Shown: one piece after another, positions 53,282-62,088 of the stretch | Layout: each line of letters begins with the position of its first letter | How positions within the stretch are numbered: the first letter of the stretch is position 1 | The notes under the pieces: generated by a model | Database searches by the model: none | Seen by the model: the letters and a program-made list of their open reading frames with translations, nothing else | Told to the model about the DNA's origin: nothing | Made by a program: the position numbers and the translations under genes | Assembly (NCBI GenBank): GCA_910589415.1 | Contig: OU342633.1 | Location: 12,252,858 to 12,316,857, forward strand | Length of the DNA: 64,000 bases | Direction: 5' to 3' | Source: Malachius bipustulatus | Lineage: Eukaryota > Arthropoda > Insecta > Coleoptera > Melyridae

Positions 53282-54103
53282 ATGGTATGCGTGTGTAAAA
53301 AATGTAACGTAGCTGTTACACCGACCCTGCAAGCTTTAAAGTGTGCCGCATGTCAATCCTACTACCACATCAAGTGTGTTGGATTTGCTAAGCAAATTGT
53401 AGATATGATGAAAAATTCTCCGGGACTACAATGGCGTTGTGATGGCTGTATTAGGGATGATTCCTCCAGAGGTGCTGATGTCTCTTCGTGCGGATCATGC
53501 AGCCTAATCCCTCAGCTTCTAGATTCAATTAATTCACTCAGCAAAACTGTCAATGAACTAAAGCAGCAAATAGCTGATACTGGATTTTCGGAGAAATTTA
53601 GTATGGAAGATGTGATTGAGGAAGTGGTCGATCGTCAGAAACGTTGTAAGAATCTGATAATATATGGCATACCAGAGAATAACTCATCGGGATCACTGCG
53701 GGACGCGAGGAAACAGGATCTGACAATAGTGACTGATTTTTTGAAGTGCATATGCCCGGACGGACATTTCGAAGATCAGAATCTCGGGATTATTCGCCTG
53801 GGAAAATTCGACCCCAATAGAAGCAGCTCGAGACCAGTTCGAGTCACCATGCCGGGGGAAAAGTTGGTGCATGATATTGTTCGAGGGATTAAGCGGAAAC
53901 GTGGTGAATTGGAGGGCAACGCGATGTTCAAGGATATGCGGGTATCAATGGATCGCACACCGAAGCAGATTGAATATTTTAAGAGCCTTAAAAGGGAATT
54001 GGAGTCTAGATCGGCCAATGGAGAAGAAGGATTGACAATCAAGTATAAGAATGGAGTACCTAAGATTGTCAGGGCCGGTTCAAGGCCCAGTCGTTTAAAC
54101 TAG
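53282..54103 (+). CDS. LINE ORF1: PHD-finger and coiled-coil RNA-binding-type protein
   Basis: An intact 273-codon ORF starts at ATG 53282 in a good context (CAACCATGG). Residues 3-60 form a PHD finger (CVCKKCNVAV, CAACQSYYHIKCVGF, WRCDGC: Cys4-His-Cys3). A coiled coil follows (LLDSINSLSKTVNELKQQIA). The second half (KNLIIYGIPENNS to VRVTMPGEK) has the RRM-like/CTD look of LINE ORF1 proteins. Such proteins bind element RNA. ORF2 follows without a stop overlap, 14 bases downstream. No damage is seen in ORF1. Confidence 0.85.
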   Translation: MVCVCKKCNVAVTPTLQALKCAACQSYYHIKCVGFAKQIVDMMKNSPGLQWRCDGCIRDDSSRGADVSSCGSCSLIPQLLDSINSLSKTVNELKQQIADTGFSEKFSMEDVIEEVVDRQKRCKNLIIYGIPENNSSGSLRDARKQDLTIVTDFLKCICPDGHFEDQNLGIIRLGKFDPNRSSSRPVRVTMPGEKLVHDIVRGIKRKRGELEGNAMFKDMRVSMDRTPKQIEYFKSLKRELESRSANGEEGLTIKYKNGVPKIVRAGSRPSRLN

Positions 54104-54117
54104 CGCAGCCCAACACT

Positions 54118-56252
54118 TTGAAATTATCCTGTTATTACCAGAATGTACGTAGTCTGCGGAATAAAAGTGAGTCATTTTTTACTTCATCACATGATCTTGA
54201 ATTTGATGTAATTGGACTATCAGAAACTTGGCTGGGGAGAGATGTGAGTGACTCTGAGTTTATTTCAACCAACAATTATAATGTCTATAGACACGATAGG
54301 GATGTTACCGCTACTGAATTGTCAAGGGGTGAGGGTGTACTTCTTGCTATTCGAAATAATATAGAAGTTATTCCGATTGATTTATCTGAATTAAACAGTT
54401 TACTCCCATTCTTTAATGTGGTTGGTTGCAAATGTATATTTGATAAATGTACCTTACATGTTTTTGTTGTATACATCAATAAGACACCTAATGTTCATGA
54501 TTTTTGAGGTGCTTCTTGGCCATCTGGAAGCATTGTTTCAGACTATTGATAGCATTCTGATGATGGGTGATTTCAACATTCCTCAGTATAATGTTGTGTC
54601 AGACGGATTGAGTTCACTTTTAGATAATTTTTGCAGTTATTTCAATTTTAGGCAAATTAATAGTATTCACAACTGTGATGATAGAATTTTGGATTTGGTT
54701 TTTACGAACAATGCACAGGCTTTTGTCTCACATGATTCAGATTCGTTGGTGCGAGAGGACCCGTATCATCCGGCCTTGTCAATTTTGGTTGAATTAAGAT
54801 GCTCTTTACCAAGAAAATTCACCTGGAATCCGAACTCTGATAGGTTCAATTTTAGGAAGGCCAATTTTGTTGCTTTATACAATGAAATGCTGCATATTGA
54901 TTGGTCTCTATTACGCAATATGTCTGATGTTAACCAGACATGTGACAGATTTTATGATATATTATATACTGTTATTGGCAGACATGTGCCTCTCTTACAG
55001 ATAAAAAAACGTAATTATCCACCATGGTTCAACAGGGAAATTATAGCCAATTTACGCACTAAGCATTTGGCTCTTAAACACTGGAGAAGACATAAACTAC
55101 CACAATTTATGGACACATACAAAGAGTTGCGCGCTCTGGTGAAAAGGCAGATAAGTATTGCATATAAATTATATTTAGGTCAAGTTCAGGAGGCAATAGT
55201 ATCTGATCCCAAGAAGTTGTTTTCATTTATTAACAGCAAAAGAGGTGTTACTAGGATACCCGGTAAGATGCATTATGGTGATGTTTCTCTTTATAACTCG
55301 CAGGATATTGTCAATACTTTCGCCATATTTTTCAAATCCACTTTCCTAGTGTCTTCTCAAAAAGACAGAGTTAAAAATTCTTTTGGCGAGGTTAATCTGC
55401 CATCTTTTAGCATAGCATCTATTACAAGGGAAGACATACGAAGTGCCTGTAAAAAGATCAAGCCCAATATGACATCAGGTCATGATCAGATTCCTGGTTT
55501 CTTCGTTAGGGATTGTGTAGAGGTTTTGATTGAACCATTGTTTATTGTTTTCAATTTATGTTTGGAAAACAACACATTTCCGGATCATTGGAAGATCGCG
55601 AAAGTTTGCCCTGTGTTTAAGAGTGGCGATAAACAAAATGTTTCTGATTACAGGCCTGTATCACTTTTGTCGGTATTTTCAAAGGTGTTCGAGGTGATTC
55701 TGCAAAGATTTATCTTTAACCATGTTAGATGCTATATCTCCCAGCAGCAGCATGGATTCTTTGAAGGCAGGTCCACCCTGACAAATTTAACGCAATTTAC
55801 TCAATCCGCATTAGAGATTGTAGACGGCAGGGGCCAATTAGATACGATATATACGGATTTTGCGAAAGCATTTGATAGGATTGATCATAACATTATTTTA
55901 AAGAAGTTAGAGGCATTCGGGTTTTGTAGTGATCTTGTGGTCTTCTTTGAATCATATCTTATTGACAGACAACTCTATGTAACTTATAATGGTTATAGCT
56001 CACCGCGTTATACTTCCACTTCCGGTGTTCCCCAAGGATCTAACCTAGGCCCTCTGCTGTTTCTTATTTTTATTAACGATCTCCAGGACGTAATCTCAAG
56101 TGATATATTGATGTTTGCGGACGATGTTAAGATTTTCCGCGCCGTGGGTTCCCTTGAAGATGCCGAGATGCTCCAGAAAGACCTCGAGAGTTTAAACAGC
56201 TGGTGTAATAGCAACAATTTATCACTTAATTTCGACAAGTTTAGTGTAAAGT
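54118..56252 (+). pseudogene. LINE ORF2: endonuclease and reverse transcriptase (one frameshift)
   Basis: 54118-54504 starts LKLSCYYQNVRSLRNKSESF, with IGLSETWLG and EGVLLAIRN, the AP-endonuclease start. A one-base loss in a T-run near 54500 shifts the frame. It continues LGHLEALFQTIDSILMMGDF (MGDFN), then DPYHPALS (SDH-like). RT: KKIKPNMTSGHDQIPGFF, KVCPVFKSGDKQNVSDYRPV, GFFEGRSTLTNL, TDFAKAFDRIDH, GVPQGSNLGPLLFLIFINDL, MFADDVKIF (about 56112-56138). A second shift occurs at 56250 (FSVK, stop). A Jockey/CR1-type LINE ORF2 nicks the target and copies its RNA. With only two single-base lesions and ORF1 intact the copy is young. Confidence 0.9.
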
Positions 56253-56940
56253 AATCACTTATACGCGCATAAAGAATCCTATTGTCTACTCTTATGGTAT
56301 TGGAGAAAACATTATTGAGCGAAACTTGTCCACCAAAGATCTTGGTGTATATTTTGACAGTGAATTATCTTTCGCACAACACATAGAAGTGACTTCAAAC
56401 TCTTCTCTCAGAATGTTGGGCTTTGTACTAAGAAACACTAGATCATTTGATAGTATTCATTGCATGATTACTTTATATAATACATTTGTTAGAACTAGGC
56501 TGGAATACGCTATGCTGATCTGGTTTCCATTTTATAATAGACAGATTACAATGTTGGAATCGATTCAATGGAGATTTTTGAAGGCACTTTGGCTGAGGAA
56601 GTTTGGCGAGTATCCTCATCAGGGGTTCCCTCATCTGACATTGTTGCAGACATTTAATTTTAAAGCACTACATGAAAGACACAGATGCAGCTGCTTAATA
56701 TTTCTATTTAAATTAATTCATGGCCAGGTTGATTCAAATTGGTTGATCGGTGAGCTCAAATTTTGCATTCCACGCACTGGTATTCGTACTCCACAGGCAT
56801 TCGTTTTATCGACACCCAGGACGAATCTCCTTGTCAGGTCGCCCATTTTCAGAATGTGTTCATGGTTCAATGAGATCAGTGACGAGTGCGACATTTTCCA
56901 CATGTCAATAAGCGCTTTCAAACAAGTGTTGAATTCATAG
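56253..56940 (+). pseudogene. LINE ORF2 C-terminal region (after second frameshift)
   Basis: In phase after the 56250 shift: KVITYTRIKNPIVYSYGIGE, LSTKDLGVYFDSELSFAQHI, LRMLGFVLRNTRSFDSIHCM, LYNTFVRTRLEYAMLIWFPF, LFKLIHGQVDSNWLIGELKF, WFNEISDECDIFHMSISAFK and QVLNS then a stop. This is the conserved thumb/C-terminal region of Jockey-like ORF2. Confidence 0.85.
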
Positions 56941-57221
56941 CTGACAGGGTTGAAGGGGGTTTGTAGTTGGGGGGACCAATCCTTGTGTTGTTCTTCATTT
57001 TTTTCTGTATTTTTTTTCTTCTCATATTATGTTATAAGGCAGAGTATTGTTGAAACTTATAAATTTTGATGTTTATAATATCAATATAATTGTTCTCTAG
57101 TGATATAAGATATAATGCATAATACTGTTGTTGTATTTTCAAATGTTATTTTGTCCTGTAAATGGATTTTTTCAATCTGTTGGGCAATAAAGTGTATTAT
57201 TATTATTATTATTATTATTAT
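56941..57221 (+). mobile_element. LINE 3' UTR ending in an (ATT)n tail
   Basis: A 3' UTR follows the stop and closes in AAGTGT(ATT)n at 57192-57221. The same AA..GT..(TTA)n kind of end finishes the LINE remnant at 2198-2217. Together 53282-57221 forms a nearly complete LINE. Confidence 0.8.
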
Positions 57222-57235
57222 TTACAATACCTATA

Positions 57236-57813
57236 CAGGGTGTTTCAAAACATGTGTCGGAAAATGAAAGGTGTGATTCCTTGGTGCGTTCTGAGAACTA
57301 GTTTCTATCAACATGGAACCGCAAACGCACCGCTTTCGAGATACAGGAGGCCGAATAAATATTTTTTATTTTGTTTTTTGACGATATCTTAGGAACCGTT
57401 TGAGATATAAAACTAAATTTTTGTGCACATCTTAATATTATTTATTATTTGAGCGCGCAATTAAAATTTCTTTCCATATAGCAGTGGCGGAAATTTAGGG
57501 GTTGCTTGAGATTTTTTGCCTCCAATTTCTAGGACACTGTGAAAATTGGCATTATAAAAGTACATTTTAAATTGCCAATGTGTTCTACATAAAAAAGGTG
57601 CTCTTGGTCAAAAGCTTTAATGTGAACTGGTTCCTGAGAGAAACAGCATTTTATGATGAAAAACATAAAAGTGACAAAATGTTTTATTCTGGACAAAACA
57701 TCACTTGTGTTTGATTTTTTATGATTTATTTCTTTATTTATAACTTTGTTTCTTAGAACGAGACAGGGAATCACACTTTTCATTTTCCGACCTATCATGT
57801 TTTGAAACACCCT
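57236..57813. mobile_element. CAGGGTG inverted-repeat element (family E), TA duplication
   Basis: CAGGGTGTTTCAAAACATGT at 57236 is mirrored by TCATGTTTTGAAACACCCTA near 57813. ATTCCTTGGTGCGTTCTGAG-like arms match inversely near 57755. It lies directly after the LINE tail, so it inserted into or beside that LINE. There is no ORF. Confidence 0.75.
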
Positions 57814-57818
57814 ATATA

Positions 57819-58190
57819 GAGGCTGTTTCAAAACATGATAGGTCGGAAAAAATGGTATGACTCCCTGCGACATTCTGAGAAAAAACGAAGATTTAACGGT
57901 TCCTTAATTTTTTTTTGCTCCAAATTTCTACGACATTGGGCAAATTGCCATTTTGAAATCAAATCACATTTCTAACGGAGCACATAAAACAGGCATTTTG
58001 TCAAAAGCTCTAACACGAACCGTTTTAGAGAAAAACAGCATTCTCTACAATAGAAAAAACATTAAAAAAGAGTAGTAATAAAAAAGGTGCATTTGCGGAC
58101 CCACGTTAATGGGAAATTTTTCGTTTGTCTTTATTTTAATTTTTGTCTTTAAAGTTGTTTGCAATATTAAAGGTACTTACACCCCGTATA
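57819..58190. mobile_element. Second, partial family E element, tandem to the first
   Basis: GGCTGTTTCAAAACATGATAG then GTCGGAAAAAATGGTATGACT repeats the left end of the previous element, with changes. The right border is near ACACCCCGTATA (58190). Only one clear arm is present. Confidence 0.55.
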
Positions 58191-58250
58191 CAGGGTTAAA
58201 AAAAAAGATCGAATATTTGGAGAGGGTACAGTATAGACTAAAATAAGTCA
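58191..58250. mobile_element. CAGGGTT terminal motif of another inverted-repeat element (fragment)
   Basis: CAGGGTTAAAAAAAAAGATC follows TA at 58189-58190. No matching right end is visible, so this is probably a fragment. Confidence 0.4.
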
Positions 58251-60084
58251 AAAAATCTTGATAAAACTGTCCGAAAATTGACTGTTTCGGAGATACGGAG
58301 ATTTTTTTTCAAGATTTTGGGTATACCTATACTTGTTTTTATTGTAGGGACAAACAAATGATAGAAACTTATTATAAACAAAATAAAAAAATTGGTGATG
58401 CATGGTGATAAAAAAAGATAAGCTGTAAAAAAGCGGATTTTCATCAACGAACACACAAAAATTTGTTTTGTTGCAAACTTTGGAAGGTTTCAAAATATTT
58501 ATAGTGAGAATAATAATAGTGCAACAATAACTCCTCCCACAATAATTTTTGGTATAATAGAAAACAAGCGTCCCATCTTCCAGAATCATCTTGATATTCG
58601 ACGGAAGAAATGTTTTTAACTGTAAATGAATAGAAAATAGAGTGTGACAAAATTTTAATTTCAGAACCCGTCACAAGAAAAATAGAAAGAAATGCAAATA
58701 TTCGTTTCCATATAGTTGACCCGCAGCTGAACGTCAAATCGAGACCGGCCGGAGGAGACCGTCTTATGGAGGTGTGTTTGTCTGAATGTAACGTGTATCC
58801 ACTCTTCTGAACGGCCGCTTCCTGGGGAGGTCGCTTACAACAAACACTCGAACAGAGCTACCATCCACTTCAAATCTTCCTGTATGTTTGCTCATGCATC
58901 GATACTGGATTCCTCTCTGAAAACAACACCCGGACTAATTTATGCTTCGGCTGCTCTCTTCTTAGACCTGTGACGAAGCCTGATTTACGCCTTGCATGTT
59001 GTTGTAGCAAGAAAGACTATACAATGCTTACCTACTCTAAAGTCGGAATTATAAAGTATAGATATTAGATATGCGGGAAAAAAGGGACTTGAGAGAAATA
59101 TTTGGCGGTGGGCGCGGTAGGCAAGAAGCTGGAAATCAATTTTGCTGTTAACATATCACAATAATTTAACATTTAATGCACGTCTCCTGTGAACTTGTTT
59201 TGAATTATAATTTTTATAAGAAATAAATCTGTTTTGTTTGATGAAGAATTAAAATATTTTCCCCCTATAATTCTAGATTTCTAGACAAGACCACCCTTAT
59301 AATATTAGAGGTACAAAAATTATTATAAATCCCATTAATTTTAACTACACGTGTGGAAAAATTACAGGTAGGTGCAACTATGGTTATCGAGGTGTGTAGG
59401 ATACAAATATTATTCACCCTAGACGAACAGAAATAAAAATGTTGATGATAATAAAGCAGCAGTGTTCCGGTACGTTTAAACTTAGAGGGCACGAACTGAC
59501 AGCCCTATAGCGGCTAAGCTGCCTATGTATGTGAGAGAGTCGACGGCATAAATAGGAGGAAAAACGGGCGCAAATAATTCTCCAAGTGTGAATGAGGCAC
59601 CACGGGACGCCCGCCATTCACACGACAATACGACATTGAATCATTTGAATCGTGACCTCTATTTAGTAGAATTACAATTATTTACTAATTTACACACACT
59701 CCACTAAATACAATTACAATTACTAGTATTGTAGGGAACTCGGGCAGAAAACATCACATTACTTCAACTTCCGGAGCAATTCTGATGTCTTTAGGCTGCG
59801 TCGACCATCGTGATCGCTTTTGTACTCGCTACACTTGGAGGTATTTGCGATGTTTTCTTCACCACTGACATTTTTTTATTCAAGTTGTTTTCATACAAGC
59901 ACTTCCGAATCAACCAGGTGACATTAAAGTGTTGATTTCTACACTACACAGCTGAGGCGCGAGAACCTTAGGGTATTTTAATATGAAGAAGTGTTGGGGT
60001 ACAAATCTAAAAATTTGTACATGTATGATATCAATTTTTACGAGCTGAAATAAAATATTTACAACCCCACACCACTTCCGGTTA
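58251..60084. other. Non-coding stretch
   Basis: No supported gene. Minus-strand ORFs (58248-58737, 59265-59617, 59910-60116) have no family signature and AT-biased composition. The segment 58740-58990 is more GC-rich and could be an unrecognised LTR. Confidence 0.3.
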
Positions 60085-60086
60085 TA

Positions 60087-61060
60087 CAGGGTGGTTAACA
60101 ATTCGATGCTCACCATTAGGATCTCGGAAACGGTAAAAGATGTCGGTTAAATTAGAGAAAAGTTGCACAATTTTATGCTTATTAAAAATCTGAAAGAAAA
60201 TTTATGGAAACTTCAGGCATTGCTGAAATATCCTGAAAGAACTTAAAAATTGAGATTTCTTATTTCAATCATATCTTTTTTATTATCGAAAGAAATTAAA
60301 ATATTTTTGTAGGTTTACATAAAAGTCATGCATCAAAAGGTATCATCTGTTATTTCCAAAGTTTTCAGGGATTACTAGATCGCAGAGTTTTCATACTCAA
60401 CTTTTGTTTTTCTTATGGCCGCCATATTGTTTTTTTATGTTGTTCGCTATAAAAAAATCATAAAAACTAAAAATTGTTACACTTCAAAAAATAAATTTAA
60501 AATTTTTTTATTCTTCTTTTTTCTTTACAAAAATACAACATTTTAGACCGAATTTCATAGATAAATTAAAAAACCATAAGAGAAGCACTATTTCGGCGTA
60601 TTTTAACAATGGTGACGTATTTCGATGTCTTTTTTTTGGGTTTAAAAATTTTTGAAATTAATTTTTTGAAGTTTAATTTTTTTCATTTTTTTTTATTTTT
60701 TTTTTCATACCGAACGACATAAAAAACAATATGGCGGCCATAAGAAAAACAAAAGATGACTGTGAAAACTCTGGGATCCTTGAAAATTTTGGAAATGACG
60801 GATGATACCTTTTGATGACTTATGTAAACCTAGAAAAATATTTCAATTTATTTTCAATAATAAAAAGAAATGATTGAAATAAGAAATCTCCATTTTCAAG
60901 TTTTTTCAGGATATTTCAGCAACGCCTGAATTTTCTATAAATTTTCTTTCAGATTCTTAATAAGCATAAAATTGTGCAACTTTTCTCTAATTTAACCCAC
61001 CCTGTATCTTTTACCGTTTCCGAAATCCTAATGGTGAGCATCGAATTGTTAACCACCCTG
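60087..61060. mobile_element. CAGGGTG foldback element (family A, copy 2), TA duplication
   Basis: CAGGGTGGTTAACAATTCGA at 60087 is mirrored at 61060 with TA on both sides. The arms (AAACGGTAAAAGATGTCGGT, TAGAGAAAAGTTGCACAATT and their inverses) and the centre (GGCCGCCATATTG...) clearly match the 10854-12407 element, but the outer 40 bp differ. No ORF. Confidence 0.85.
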
Positions 61061-61064
61061 TATA

Positions 61065-61200
61065 CAGGGTGATTCAGGTTTCATCTATTTAACTCCAGGG
61101 AACGATAGAGAATCAAAAAATACATAATATGAGGTTGCTTTATGAACTATATTGGGAAATGCTTCGTTAAGAAAATACAGGGTGTTAAAGTTTTAAGAAA
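61065..61200. mobile_element. CAGGGTGATTC end of a further inverted-repeat element (left part)
   Basis: Directly next to the preceding element, TA then CAGGGTGATTCAGGTTTCAT starts a new left end. An internal ACAGGGTGTTAAAG is at about 61180. No matching right end is found before the intact ORF at 62 kb. Confidence 0.5.
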
Positions 61201-62088
61201 AAATTCGTATTTTTGAAATATGGGTGATTATACAAAAATTGGGTAACTCAGTGTCACCAGACAATGGAAGGATGTGTCATTGCTTTTTGAATATATTTTT
61301 AATCTTATTTAAAAGATATAAAAGTACTTTATTTGGTCACTCAATTTCAGCTATTCATTTTAAATACAAGTTTGTAAATTTCCACAATATATACTCCAAA
61401 TGTCAGTACTTTGGCATGTCACAACCCCAAAAGCGCGCAATCAAGTGGTTGTATATTAAATATTATATTTTACTTAACTAAACTTACTGTTTCACTACAA
61501 TCTATGATGTAGTTAGCAATGTATACCACAACTTTTATAACATAATATTCTTACCATTGTTGTAAAAATAATGACAAACTTTGTCATCAGTTTTACGCGT
61601 CAGTCCGTTGTGTCTTGTTCGAATTTGAATTTCTCGCTAAATATTGCCGACTCAAATTCAAATCTATGTTAGATTTCAAGATTGATAGTAAAGTAACGCC
61701 ACAGGCCGCGCCATTTTACGGCGGCCATTACTGTGCCAGTGCTAGCGTCGCAGTTGTCCTGCAAACACGTGCGAGGCCAGTCAAATTTTCAGTCCCATGG
61801 TGAGTCGTTATTTCCTTGTAAACCTGTGTTATATTCTAATTTATATATAGTTAGCTTTGATTGTTTAAAATGTATATTGTTGATATTCGATAATACCAAA
61901 ATAAACATTGTTTCTAATGATAACCTCAAATTTATGTCTGTTTCGTCAGTCCGTTGGCGTCAGTCCTTTGTCTGATATTTCGAGAAAGGACTGACGTGCT
62001 TCCAGAGTACTGACATTTAGCGTGTGTTAAGCATTTTTATTACTTGTTTCAGTTCAAAACATCATGCCGCCTTAAAAAAAAACAAACT
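61201..62088. promoter_or_regulatory. Upstream region of the terminal ORF with CGTCAGTCC repeats and a hairpin
   Basis: CGTCAGTCC occurs at about 61596, 61944 and 61958, and inverted at 61988. The last two form a perfect hairpin (CGTCAGTCCTTT ... AAAGGACTGACG, 61958-61996) 90 bp before the ORF. TTGTTTCAG at 62044-62052 could be a splice acceptor, the frame being open from there to the first ATG at 62089. The ORF at 61224-61481 shows no signature. I infer that this may be the 5' end/terminal region of the element, with the repeats as binding sites. Confidence 0.4.
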
